64,000 bases of DNA from Prostheceraeus crozeri (taxonomy: Eukaryota; Platyhelminthes; Polycladida; Euryleptidae), in NCBI GenBank assembly GCA_907163375.1, contig CAJQUW010007481.1:186001-250000 (forward strand), written 5' to 3'. Both the position numbers and the translations under genes were made by a program. How positions within the stretch are numbered: position 1 is the first letter of the stretch; each line of letters starts with the position of its first letter. Shown here in pieces: positions 47,022 through 57,661 of this stretch. The notes under the pieces are model-generated. The model saw only the letters and a list, made by a program, of their open reading frames with translations. It did not search any database and was not told the DNA's origin.

Positions 47022-48446
47022 TATCTGTTAGTAAATAGCGTCGCCGTCAGTCCTTGAATACAACTCTCATTGAAAATCATAGTAGGGCACATCATAATGC
47101 TGTCATAGTACTGTACTATAATGAATTTCTCGAAGTCAAACGATTCCGACTTTTTAGGGGATAAGTTTGGTGACGTAGTGAATATGATGCGTCTTATACA
47201 ATGTATAAAGCTAATTGAGAAACGACAATCTGTTTTGCAGATTTCATGAGGAAAAGGGTCGCAATTCGTCCATTCCTCTTTTCCACTGATTTTTGTATGC
47301 CACTTTTCTTGCATGCCTTCTTTAGCGGATATCCATCACTAGGACCCCTTCATATGAAAAAAACGCACCCCATATCAAAAATCTCCTAGCATTATACCCG
47401 GAAGGCCTCATACATATGAGTGTTGCATGTAGATATTGCTGTTGCAGATAAGTTATAACATTATCCGGTTCATTTATCTGAAGAAATTCATGAAGCGTAA
47501 TTGCCTTAGCACGCTGTTGACTAAAGTGATTCATCAGTCATTTCATCTGTTAGTATTCGAATCGATGGATCTTCCTGATGACTCAGGGTCCAACCCTCAA
47601 CCCTTGGGGAGAAGAGACAATAAACGAGAAGTAAGAGTAAGGTGACGTAGACGTTGCTACGTAGCCCATGCGCTCTACTAGTAATCTGTACCAAATATTC
47701 AGAATAGTGGCACACTTGCTTAATAATTATTGTATAATGTGCCTACAAGGCAAAATTTGCATAATGCTTGAACAGAAGGTTTTCAAAAAATTGATCGCGA
47801 AAACAAATGATTGCATGCATGGAATTTTTTCTTGTTTTTTCATTTTTTTTGTATAATGTATGTCGGATGTCCACAATTACATATATTTAACAATGGATGA
47901 CCCACTCACTCAATCAAAGATGTGTGTCGCCATATACCTTATTTTCTTATTCTCTTTTTTGTTTTATTAGCCTAACACATTTTTGCCTCTTAATATCTAT
48001 GAAAATTTTGCCCGACTCGACTCGAGGTTGACAAAAACCCGACTCGCAGGGCCCTACTTATTCCCTTATTTTCAAAGTAGTCAGTTTCTTTTAAGTGTTT
48101 GGCTATCTGATAGCCACTCCCATTACTATGAAGGCCATTTAACACGTCAATTGACTTCATGTAGACAGAAAACTATCCCACAAGTAGAAATTTACAAATC
48201 AACTGTCCAAAGTGTTGTGATGCATCATGTATGCAACATATACAACCTGTAAAACTAGGAAAATTTTTCAAATTCAAAATCGTCGAATGTTGTAAAAGTT
48301 AACATTTCTATGAACTTCTAAAAACCGCAAAATTGTTGGCCGCACTTAGAGGTTTAAAATGATAAATCGCATTTAAAAATAGGTTGGATTGTCACTGATC
48401 TGCAACACTTTGTAAAATAGGAACATTTAGTTTGATTCACCCTGTA

Positions 48447-51174
48447 CATGCATATCAAATGAGATGCGAGTGATAATTCTAACTTTGAGTGTGCCAAATC
48501 TAAGAAAGGCCTACTATTCGCGCACTGATTTCGATTTTGTAATTTACATTATCTAGAGTATCATAAGCTACTTATACAGCTATACATATAATTTTACATT
48601 ATTATAGCGTGCATTACATAACTCAATCAGACTTGTATCAAAGGTAGGAATGTTGCGCTTTCCTGTATAATAAGCCTACTCACTAAAGCTTCGGAAAATC
48701 GAAATGCAGTTTTATAGTAGTCGAAATATTATCATATCTATATATTTTGGCATATAAACTGGGAGCACAATATGCAGATCTACTAGCAATTGTCACATTT
48801 CAGTAAGCCTATCTTATCCCTCTCAGAACGCATGATAAATGATTCGTTTTTTTTCCATTGTCAAATATTGTTGAAATTTACACTCTAGTTGCTAACAAGT
48901 GGCTTCATGCATTGATGTCACCATTACTACTGTTGAGGTGGTGTCTGAAAGTCATGTTAAGTGACTTTCAGGACTGATTGTTTCAGTAAACGTGATTTTT
49001 TGAGAATTTATTACCGGGAAGAATATCTTCAACTCAAGTATCACGATAGCGGCGTAACTGCTATTGATATGAATGCTCCGGCTCCTAGATTTTATTCGGT
49101 ACATTAAATTATGGTATCGGGGCATGTGGCTGGATGACAGATAAAAACCTGAAATTTATTTTTTTCAATAAATTGGATATGTGACAGTTGCCAGTAGTTA
49201 GAATACAAGCGATGTATGATTGCATGAAAATATTTTTGAATAAAATTGAATGGATATTCAGTGAGTACCCCGTGTATCATTACCGGCCTCCCTTGATCAG
49301 CAGCAGTGATTGGAAACTTGACCTTTTTGCTGAAGTTCCAGATAGATTGAAGAAGACCTAGAGCATCAGTATCGTCGGTGTAAGAGTATGGTGCTATACC
49401 ACATCGGCAATTCATGCAACCACAAGTACATGTAGCATATTTTTTTATTTATATGGTAAAGATTTCCTATTGAGAATCAGCGAGCAGTATTCCATGTTGT
49501 TTTCAATATTAGTATTGTAACTAGAGAAGTAACATTTTTCCTTTTGAGAATCAGCAGACAATTCAGTAATTTACCGCGGGTTTTAAACTACAATTTAAGT
49601 TATTTTCTATGGTAAATAAATGCATTTTCATGATGCATTTGTGCGTCAAAACAAGCATTGTCTAATAACTTCATATTTTTTACAGATAGTGATTGATTAT
49701 GCGTAAGGAAATCCACTAGCCGAAATTATGGGAGGAGTCCGACTGTTCGGCCGGCGATGGACCGTGTCAACGGACGATTTTGTCTTTTCATCCATAACAG
49801 AATTATTATTACGCACAATATGGTAAGTAGATTAATTGATAAAGTTTTTCCTAGTACAAATTCCGAATCTTTGAAACTCACCCGATATGCAAAGGCGTTG
49901 GTAGGAGCTTTGTAGATTTCGAGGTCGAGACATAACAAAACAAGGTGGATGTTGCTGTAGATCGACCTGTATCTTAGAGTCCTGGAGATTCACTCACATG
50001 TCGGCAAGAATTTCCAATGTAGAATTGATAGACAAGATCCCAAATGAAGCACATGTCGTCCTGGAATCTTAACCATAAAAGAGGCCGTTGATTTTCGTTT
50101 CTTAAGATGGAAGTTTCCCACTCCTCCAAATAGATATCTGCAAGGTCGTGGCATGTTATATTTTGGCGGATTATTGTACCGCAGTGTAGGCATCAAATCA
50201 ATCGCACTACGTTCGGGCGCGGATTTCAATTGTTGGCAATCTTGAATAACTGAGTCATTATTCTGGGCCCCGCTGTATCTCATAGAGAATCACGGTAGAA
50301 TGAATCTCGACTGTTAAGGCCGTCGCCATCCACTTTCACCGTCCATCACCATACGTACAGAAGAAGTTTGTTTACAATTAGTCTCTTCTTTAATTTGACT
50401 TAAACTTCTATTGTTTAATTCTGTCCACCTAGATATCGAGTGGTATGTCATGTTTTCTTGTCACATATCCGTTCTTTCCGCTCTTCATCGACATATGATA
50501 TCTACTCGTGCATTTGCGCTGTAATGTAATTTTCATTCTGTCGTGATTCTACATGAAATGCAGCGAGGCTAAGAATACATAGACGCCAGATATTGTTTTT
50601 GATATTGATATCTGTTTTATACAGATTCACACACAATAGAATCAGTCATTATTATTGGCTTAGAAACCCGTTGTTGCTGAACTTTTATCCTTTAACTTGG
50701 AATTTTGGAGAAGGCCTCCATATTCGCTCCTGTAATTGCTTCCTCATGAATTTCTATAAGTATACATTCTTCCTTTAAGTAGCTCTTATTGACTGTGGAG
50801 TTTAAGGAGATGGAGGCAACGGATGCATGGTCGCAATGGATTGAAGTGGAGGGATTCACTACCTTCAAAATTTCACAATCCATACAGGTCCTACCAGCTA
50901 ACCTTTGGTGAAGTTCACTAAGTACTAAGTACAAAAGTGCAATGAATCGTCATGTGCGTATGGGAAGGAAACCAAAACCAGCGATTGAAAGACTGCGCAG
51001 CAAATGCTTTGATTTGCTTTGTTCCTTACCTGCCTTAAAAATGAATAAATTAATGCGTGGAAGACTAGAAGCCTGCAACGGAGGAACACTAAGTCAATGA
51101 GTCAAAACTCTAAAGTCAGGGTCAGTAAAAGAAAGTAGCCATCACTTGGATACATATTTTCCGATTTGGAGTTA
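48447..51174. other. Non-coding, no gene supported
   Basis: No transposon ends or known protein motifs recognised. A minus-strand frame at 49104-49415 (with TDDTDALGLLQSIWNFSKKV) and one at 49990-50283 are the longest; neither matches a family I know, and neither has strong splice sites. Confidence 0.45.
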
Positions 51175-51266
51175 AAATCCTCGATAATCGAAATGATGTA
51201 TTTTATCGATGAAGAGCTATCTCCTGAAATAGGAGAAATGTATAACAGAGTACGCATTAAGACATG
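51175..51266 (+). repeat. Copy 1 of an 85-bp direct repeat around the gypsy fossil
   Basis: Contains ATAATCGAAATGATGTATTT, then ATCGATGAAGAGCTATCTCC, a hairpin CTCCTGAAATAGGAG and AAATGTATAACAGAGTACGC. A second copy lies at 53446-53533 in the same orientation with roughly 10% difference. The hairpin beside GATGA and GAAA recalls a hammerhead, but the boxes do not line up. Confidence 0.7.
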
Positions 51267-51473
51267 CCGGTACACGTGCTGCATAACATAATACACATAC
51301 ATTGCACAAGAACTACATATTATATGGATGAAGCAAGAACGAACATTTCATTGCATCCCCTCTCAGTTTGTAAATTCAAAGTCAGTTTATATGTCAAGCG
51401 CATGGTAATAATTGGCAATAAGCGACGCATCGGTATAATCCCTGCTCAAGTATATAAAGGAAAACTCAGCAAA

Positions 51474-53405
51474 TCAGGTTACACGTGATGGGCTCCACGT
51501 GCCTCTATTAGCGTCGTAGAACCTGCGAGAAGGCACTGCGCGACGGGGACGAGCTGTCACAAAGGTGGGCGAACCATTAAGGGACTTGGTATTATCAATA
51601 TGCGACGGCGAGCTATGCAAGTCAGGTGAGCTTGTGGAGTCACCAAGTGATGGTGCAATGGTCGAAGGCAGTAACGGCTCCATTAGGTCTGTAGAAGGGG
51701 TGCCTGTGGGTGGTGTTGAGGGAGAAATATCTGTAAGTTATTAGTAATCATTTGTAAGTTATCAGGGGAACGTGGCAGATCTCGCAAAGATGTAACTTCG
51801 GTGAAATAAGCGTCGAAGGAAACGTCGATTGCGTATTGTTAGTCGTCTGTACCCATCAACCTCAATGACGTACTGGTCATTGTCCATGGCTTCAACAGCC
51901 GTTCCTGATCGATCCCATTTATTTGGGTGTGCTACCGTCTGATTTTAAATGAAGATCTGGTCAACAATGTCTAGCGGGGGAAGATTGCGTGCATGCATGT
52001 TCAATCGATCGGTCGATTTAGCAAAGCGCGCGCATAGGGCTTCTTCTTTCGCTATCCAAGCGTTTCTCCACACTGGTCGTATGTTCGGATTTATGAATCG
52101 CTCTTTTTTACTGACGAATGCAAAAGCTCTAAGACGATTGACGACATCCGAATGCAATCTCTGCCGGCGATATCTGACAGTCTGGACCTGGGATATTCCG
52201 CAACTGAAGTATGGCGCGGAGGAATTTGTCGGAGTTTATAGAACCTGACGGAGAGAGATACAGGAGAGCAGTAGTCTCTTAGCTGTGTTTACTACCACTT
52301 CAGCCCGACCATTTGATTGGGGAAAATATGCCGATGATTTTCGGTGTTTTACTCCTCACCGGTTTATAAACTCTTGTGTGACGGATGCGATAAATTCAGG
52401 TCCACCATCTGTAGAGATTTCTCCAGGTACGACGAAAGTCGATAAAAATCAGCGTAAGTGGGCGATCAATCCGTTGGAGGCCAGACGCGGCGGTCCTAAC
52501 CGGAGAAAAGAACAATTCTACCCAACCGGACAAGCGATCTTGCATTCAGCTCGTTGTATTCAGATGGGTGTCTGGACGTGGCATTCGTGAAGCGATCAGA
52601 GGTTTGCTTGTGCCCCGGTATCTGCAACGCCATTGATCGTCAATTTTTTTAACAAATGGACATTGCGAATTTAAAGCGGAATAGTCCCGACGATTTATCA
52701 ACAAAAACAGTCACACTCATGGGTGATGCATGAATTTCATCTTGCGCCATTCCCCGCGAGTAAAGATGAGATGGTAAAGACGGACCGGATAGTCATAGAA
52801 TTAACAATCACGGATAATCATGTCTGTGAAATCAAATGTGTTGGACCTGCCGCACTCGCATGAACTCGCTGCCGCACTCGTCGCGTAAGAACAAATTTCT
52901 GCTCGTCTACGCGCACGTCAGAGGAAAGTTCTAAAGGTTCGTCACGCTTCTGGCGCATGGTAGTAAGCTCAGCGCGAAGGACGCCGGTTGCGACAGGCAT
53001 CACAGCCAATGACTTCATGGCTGTCAACACATCCTACACAGGCTTGTCAGTGACGGTAGCATCAACTTTCAACATATCATCTCCTAGAGCTTCTATTGCT
53101 GATTGAAAAAGCTGAGGACTTTTCATACTGGGGTTAATCCCGGTACACTTTTGGAATAGGGTCTATCGTCTTTCGAAGAGGCTCTATTCTTCTGCGGAGA
53201 CGCCGATGTCAACCTTGGGAAGCTCTAGCTTTGGGCCTCGATGAGATGATGTTGGAGCCGTTGAAGAAGCGATAGAACTTGCAGTAGGAGAAGGGACCAC
53301 GGGGACAGTCGTGTGGGTGTTCAGCAACGACACGGAAACGGCCCCTGAAACAACACCGATGTCGCACCCGCAACCAGGAACAGGACAGGATATTCTTGTA
53401 GTCAT
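51474..53405 (-). mobile_element. Ty3/gypsy LTR-retrotransposon fossil, partial
   Basis: Minus-strand remains of a Metaviridae-type element. The gag beginning is near 53405-53184 (PKLELPKVDIGVSAEE), with more gag at 53030-52818. The integrase core is around 52440-52300 (STDGGPEFIAS and a YFPQSNGRAE motif), and the integrase C-terminal region runs to 51474 with HPNKWDRSG. Protease and RT are not recognisable, and no LTRs are visible, so a large internal part and the ends are missing. It is broken in many places and looks old. Confidence 0.75.
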
Positions 53406-53445
53406 AGCGAGTCGAATTTAAGTTAATGACAGCTCTTCATGAAGC

Positions 53446-53533
53446 AAAACTCCTGAATAATCGAAATGTTGTATTTTATCGATGAAAAGCTATCTCCTGA
53501 AATAGGAGAAATGCATAACAGAATACACTTTAT
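53446..53533 (+). repeat. Copy 2 of the 85-bp direct repeat
   Basis: ATAATCGAAATGTTGTATTT and the same CTCCTGAAATAGGAG hairpin as copy 1 at 51175-51266, then AAATGCATAACAGAATACAC. It lies just before the GIY-YIG frame that starts near 53549, so it may belong to that PLE, with the gypsy fossil lying between two copies of the same PLE region. Confidence 0.7.
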
Positions 53534-53548
53534 CCCCGCCCCACTGGG

Positions 53549-53980
53549 GTGAATTGTAATGTTAACTTTTCCTATCATAATAAGATAAAGTCTGTTGTGG
53601 TTTCCAATGTCCCCAAGGTTGTTTCTGCTCCTGGCGTTTATCGCATTGATTGCAATGATTGCAGCAAATTTTACATATGTGAATCCGGTCGTTATTTGAA
53701 CGTTCGGATTAAAGAGCACAAGAATGATATTCGTAATCATAACATGAACAATGCTGTATATGTGCATTCTGATTCTGTAAATAATGGCCACTTGTTTAAT
53801 TTTAACAGCGCCCGCTTGATTTATCCCTGCAATGACCTCCATACTAGAAAAGTGTTGGAATCCTCCGTAATAAGATCGCATCCCAACAATGTTATCAATC
53901 TCAATTCCTGCCTCATTAATGTAAATACTCATGTTGCTGATCTCGTTGTTCGCGGTGTTGGAAATGTTTCATCTTAGATG
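53549..53980 (+). mobile_element. PLE GIY-YIG fragment (fourth family)
   Basis: A 142-residue frame: SAPGVYRIDCNDCSKFYICE, then SGRYLNVRIKEHKNDIRNHN, and VLESSVIRSHPNNVINLNSC. G-V-Y-x-I-x-C and F-Y-I-C-E-S-G-R are the two halves of the GIY-YIG core (usually Y-I-G-E-T-G-R), with the helix R-I-K-E-H and the conserved Glu of LESSVI. The residues before 53549 are lost, so there is no RT. The tail runs to about 54190 and includes an ACCGT/ACGGT hairpin near 54115. It differs from the other PLE families here. Confidence 0.7.
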
Positions 53981-54439
53981 TCTGAGCCGCTTTGCACATG
54001 TCAATTCGCCCCTCCTGTGTCGGCACGCTCTGTTCTTTTCTCACCTGTTAACTTCATTTTTTTCTTTTGGTGTACGTGTAGGTGTAAATGTTCTCATTCA
54101 TTTCATGATTATGACCGTCTGAAGTACGGTTGAAAGCTCGAATAACATTCTTCCCTACTAGTGTGGTTTTTACTTTATTGATTTTTACTATGGTTATAAT
54201 TATTTATTCTATCTCAGAAACCATTGGACCAAATTCAAAACAAAGTACACCAAATGAAGGCTCTTGTGATGACGAATCAGAATATTATCATTGCTTTGTC
54301 ATAATATACTCGTACATTTATAAATATGCCGAAATTATCCTTTTCATCATCGATATATTATATATATTTATTTCATAAAAGCGAGCGGATATTCAGATGT
54401 TTTGCATTACAAAGCTAGTAGTGAGTCCAGAGCGAGACG

Positions 54440-55045
54440 CAGAAGAAACATTATCTGGTTTAACCCACCATACAAACACTTGGCGTATCTTCCTTTCATT
54501 GGTATGCAAACATTTCCCAAACAGTCACAAATATCATGTTTTATTCAATAAAAATCTGAAATTAAGCTATAGCTGTATGCGAAATATGGAGGCTATAATC
54601 AAAAGCCACAACACAAAATTGCTGAAAAGTGAACAACAAAATCAAATTGAACGGAAATTCAATAGTAGAGTGAAAGAAAATTGTTCTGCAGTGATTGCTT
54701 ACAAGAGTGTGTTGTATACAAAGCTACTGTTAAGTCAAGAACAGATGTAAAGATCTGTTTCGGTATGTGTGATAAAGACTTTAAATAGAGGTACAGAAAT
54801 CACAAAAGATCGTACTCACTCTTCGTATATGAACGAAACATCACTCTCAAAATACATCTGGAAGCTAAAAGATGAAGATCAAAATTATGCAATCAAATGG
54901 GATGTTTCAAAATCATCACCATACACGTGTGGAATGAGACACTGTAATCTATGTCTCGCAGAAAAATATTTCTTAGCAACAGCTGACCCTAGAAATTTGA
55001 TCAACAAAAAGAATGAGATCACTTCCAAATGCAGACATCGCTGAA
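54440..55045 (+). mobile_element. Neptune/Nematis-type PLE, 3' portion
   Basis: In successive frames: [14 protein letters not shown] at 54437, then [20 protein letters not shown] and [19 protein letters not shown] (54510-54620). A region equivalent to C-x-V-K-x-x-C-x-L-x-G-x-C follows, with [14 protein letters not shown], then (54769-55044) ETSLSKYIWKLKDEDQNYAI, KWDVSKSSPYTCGMRHCNLC and LINKKNEITSKCRHR. This is the complete order of the C-terminal third of Neptune-type PLEs, including the CCHH-like motif before the nuclease and the C-G-x-x-x-C-x-L-C block after it. Several breaks separate the frames. The RT is absent. Confidence 0.75.
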
Positions 55046-55152
55046 AATATCTTCTATGCAATCGTAGGACTTAGATGTATGATGTTAATGAATGCGAGCC
55101 TTTTGAATTTTAAGGTATCTTGTACATTCGTTGATCATCAGTTTATAACTGT

Positions 55153-55198
55153 CTGATGATCGGTTGTGTGAACAATACAGTCCGTGAAACTTAAAGTT
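55153..55198 (+). ncRNA. Hammerhead-like motif behind the Neptune-type PLE
   Basis: Box CUGAUGA (55153-55159), stem II CGG/CCG closing a long loop, GAAAC (55186-55190), stem III ACU/AGU with UAA loop, and a GUU triplet (55196-55198). Stem I is poor, so the motif may be decayed. It lies about 110 nt after the last PLE codon, as for the others. Confidence 0.35.
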
Positions 55199-55240
55199 GT
55201 TCTGACTTTGAATCTCGACTATATATATATACATATATAT

Positions 55241-56030
55241 ATATAGGCAGGAATTATTAAATAAAATATCGCAGTCAATATAATTAAGTTTAACATAACA
55301 TTTTTCTAATTTTCGATAAACTAATTTTGTTTCGATGTTGGAGAACTTAAATACAATTCTTGCTAACCATTTTATCATACAGCCAGCGCTTCGGATGTCC
55401 ACAGCATCCATATTCAGGGCAAACTAATGAAATCATATTACAGGCTACCTTGATTCTGAATTTAAATCCTAGTACAATAATAATACGAAAATCTATGAAT
55501 GAGCTTGATAGCTAGATACAATATAGAAATCAAACTTACTATAATAAGAGATACTAAATAAGAAGAGGTAAAAAAACAAAGAAAAAAAACAAGAAAAAAG
55601 TCTTTCTACATCACTGCTAGACGCTGTGTAAGTCCTTGGTCTTGCTTATTGAGGACCGGCTCATTCTTCTTAATTAGCATTGCTTCGGCTACCTCCAGAT
55701 CTTTCTTTCATATCTTGCCAGGACGATGGTGTTCTCTCTGATGATGTTGCACTCTTCCACTATTTTATGTTCTTGTTTGAGATGTTCACTGATGGATCTG
55801 TTGTTCACATGCTGTTTGCATCTATGTGTCAGATCATTTGTTGCATAACCAATATATTCGGATGCTGTGGACATCCGAAGCGCTGGATGTATGATAAAAT
55901 GGTTTGCAAGAATTGTATTTCAGTTCTCCAACATTGAAACAAAATTAGTTTATCGAAAATTAGAAAAATGTTATTTTAAACTTAATTATATTGACTGCGA
56001 TATTTTATTTAATAATTCCTGCTTATCGAA
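55241..56030. repeat. 175-bp inverted repeat around a PLE fragment
   Basis: The arm at 55241-55418, read on the minus strand, and the arm at 55855-56030 on plus are near-identical. Both encode DIRSAGCMIKW, then FSNIETKLVYRKLEKCY and LNYIDCDILFNNSC, the N-terminal region of the PLE at 55.9 kb. The roughly 435-bp spacer holds the minus-strand tail of another PLE. (TA)n tracts border the left arm (55219-55242) and interrupt the sequence just after the right arm (56056-56072). Confidence 0.85.
55600..55874 (-). mobile_element. PLE GIY-YIG tail, minus strand
   Basis: Minus strand from 55874: SEYIGYATNDLTHRCKQHVN, then SISEHLKQEHKIVEECNIIR and VLARYERKIWR, with a shifted frame giving a KEAMLIKKNEPVLNKQDQ-like end. 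E-Y-I-G starts the second half of a GIY-YIG nuclease. The first half is replaced by the inverted repeat at 55858, so the fragment was cut where the palindromic junction formed. Confidence 0.65.
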
Positions 56031-57594
56031 CAATTTGCTGCCAAATTTCACGAACTTTAAATATATATATATATGTTTTGTAGATGAAATCCTTAAACCT
56101 TTGTTACAACATCTTCCAAGTTACTGTAGAGATACTTTTCATTTCCTGGATAAATTATCTGGCTTCAACACAGAAAATATTGAAGACATAATTCTAGTCT
56201 CCTTCGACGTGGTTTCCTTATACACCAGTATTCCTAATTCCTTAGGCTTGGAATCCATCAATTTTTGGTTAGGGTCTGAAGTTGGTAGAGAAATAATCCC
56301 TAAGCGATTTTCAATCGAATTTCTAATGGGTGCTATAAAAATTGTACTGGAAAGTAACTACTTCACGTTCGAGGACAACACCTACCTTCAAGTAGCAGGT
56401 ACCGCCATGGGTACAAAGATGGCACCTACGTACGCTATATTGGTCATGGGTTATCTAGAACAACGTATGTACACAATGGTTCACGAACTTTATGGCGAAA
56501 ACATTTCTACGTACATAACTAGCAATTGGGTACGCTATATTGATGATTGTTTTATTTTATGGAACAAAAATCACGGGAACATAAATGAATTTCATAATCT
56601 TTTAAATCGGTTAAATGAAAATATTAAATTTACCGTTGAATATAATCATCAATCTTTGAATTTTTTGGATGTCCATATTTACAAGAGTTTGAATAAATTT
56701 GAAACAGACATTTTTCATAAAATAACGGATAGTCGCAGCTATGTTTCTTTCGATTCAGGGCATCCCCGCCATATCTTATCTAATATACCCTACACTCTTG
56801 CTACAAGAATTGATAGGATTGTTTCAAATAAGAATAGTCAGATGAAACAGCTAATTGAGCTAAAAGATATTTTACTAAAATTGAAGTACCCCGAAAAACT
56901 GATTGATAATAAATTCAATACAGCTAGAAATCATCTTAATGAAAAGTATAATAGTTTAGAAAACAAAAACAAACTTACCTCGTCAACCGATAATGTGATC
57001 ACATTCGTGAGTACCTACAACCGTAATAACCCTGACGTGTACAATAGGATTATTTTACCAGCCTTCAATAGCCTTAACCTAATGGACCCCTTCAGACAAA
57101 GCAGAGTCGTTCGATCGTATAGGCAGCCTAAATCTTTATTAAGCCTCTTGAGTAATAACAACAGACGGAGTATTGTCGGTATCTTCAAGTGCGAAGAACC
57201 AAGATGTTGTTGCTGTAAGACGTTAGTTGTCGGAAAAAATATTCCTATCAGAGTTGGAAATATTGAAAAGATCTTTAACGTCAACTATAATCTTACTTGC
57301 ACTTCCAAAAATGTTATTTATTTCATCAGGTGTTTGGGCTGTAAAAATATCTACGTTGGTCAGACAGGTGATATTTTTAGAATTAGACTAACTGTTCATA
57401 GACAGCAGATGTTTCATCCTGAATATAGCATTCTGAACGTTAGTAAGCATATTATGAGCTGTGCTAAAAATCTAGCATCTAAGTTTGAAGCTGCTCCTCT
57501 ATTCCAAATGTCACCTGCAAGCACTAAGATTGACAGGGAATCTATGGAGCGCCGCATCATAGCTTTACTGAAGCCAACCCTCAATGACCATTGA
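55867..57594 (+). CDS. PLE reverse transcriptase with GIY-YIG endonuclease
   Basis: 575 residues. Residues 20-65 are the PLE N-terminal helix region (KLVYRKLEKCYFKLNYIDCD, then NNLLPNF). A TA tract around residue 67 joins this directly to VDEILKPLLQ, so the RT fingers are missing. RT motif A is SFDVVSLYTSIP (112-123), motif B GTAMGTKMAPTY (178-189), motif C YIDD (224-227), then NFLDVHIY (275-282), SGHPRH and SYRQPKSLL. A CEEPRCCCC cluster (442-450) precedes the GIY-YIG core: NVIYFIRCLGCKNIYVGQTG (482-501), then R-x-x-x-H and a conserved Glu near 560. The enzyme would nick DNA and prime reverse transcription of PLE RNA. All motifs after the fingers look sound. Full PLE proteins of this sort are usually above 750 residues, so this copy is probably inactive. 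Confidence 0.88.
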   Translation: MDIRSAGCMIKWFARIVFQFSNIETKLVYRKLEKCYFKLNYIDCDILFNNSCLSNNLLPNFTNFKYIYICFVDEILKPLLQHLPSYCRDTFHFLDKLSGFNTENIEDIILVSFDVVSLYTSIPNSLGLESINFWLGSEVGREIIPKRFSIEFLMGAIKIVLESNYFTFEDNTYLQVAGTAMGTKMAPTYAILVMGYLEQRMYTMVHELYGENISTYITSNWVRYIDDCFILWNKNHGNINEFHNLLNRLNENIKFTVEYNHQSLNFLDVHIYKSLNKFETDIFHKITDSRSYVSFDSGHPRHILSNIPYTLATRIDRIVSNKNSQMKQLIELKDILLKLKYPEKLIDNKFNTARNHLNEKYNSLENKNKLTSSTDNVITFVSTYNRNNPDVYNRIILPAFNSLNLMDPFRQSRVVRSYRQPKSLLSLLSNNNRRSIVGIFKCEEPRCCCCKTLVVGKNIPIRVGNIEKIFNVNYNLTCTSKNVIYFIRCLGCKNIYVGQTGDIFRIRLTVHRQQMFHPEYSILNVSKHIMSCAKNLASKFEAAPLFQMSPASTKIDRESMERRIIALLKPTLNDH

Positions 57595-57661
57595 TTTTGA
57601 ATTTCAGTTTGATATCTTATTCTTATTTGTGTATATAGATGATTTTGAATATAATAAATTC

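Larger units (their letters stand above)
44735..48056. mobile_element. Probable second-level insertion with ACTCGACTCGA-rich ends
   Basis: The left side (44740-44810) repeats GAGTACTCGACTCGACTCGA twice. The right side (48007-48052), reversed, reads CCCTGCGAGTCGGGTTTTTG and then CCTCGAGTCGAGTCGGG. The two sides are similar and inverted, as in hAT elements with CTCGA-type subterminal repeats. I could not find a clear target duplication, so the exact ends and the family are uncertain. It contains the Tc1 element at 45405-47021, giving three nested levels. Confidence 0.45.
43800..48444. mobile_element. Mariner-like element with long TIRs, host to nested insertions
   Basis: The left end CAGGGTGAGTCAAATTAAAT (43800) and, on the minus strand, CAGGGTGAATCAAACTAAAT (from 48444) begin inverted repeats of about 65 bp that continue through GTGTTG(T/C)A and (A/G)TCCAACC. 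TA lies outside both ends (43798-43799, 48445-48446), the Tc1/mariner target duplication. Allowing for the nested elements the original was about 1.3 kb. The remaining own sequence (43865-44730 and 48060-48380) shows no recognisable catalytic motif; minus-strand frames at 44290-44490 and 44524-44739 may be remnants of its transposase but I cannot assign them. Confidence 0.75.

Noticed and set aside
49104-49415. Minus-strand frame with TDDTDALGLLQSIWNFSKKV as a host exon
   Set aside because: No family recognised, and the possible donor (GTAATG) and acceptor are weak.
51175-51266. Hammerhead-like arrangement (GATGA, a CTCC/GGAG hairpin, then GAAA or AAAT) in the 85-bp repeat
   Set aside because: The boxes do not fall at the right distances, the first two box positions are changed, and no stem I could be drawn.
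54130-54378. 82-codon hydrophobic frame as a membrane protein
   Set aside because: It lies in the AT-rich 3' tail of a PLE fragment. The hydrophobicity comes from T-rich codons, and there is no start context or homology.
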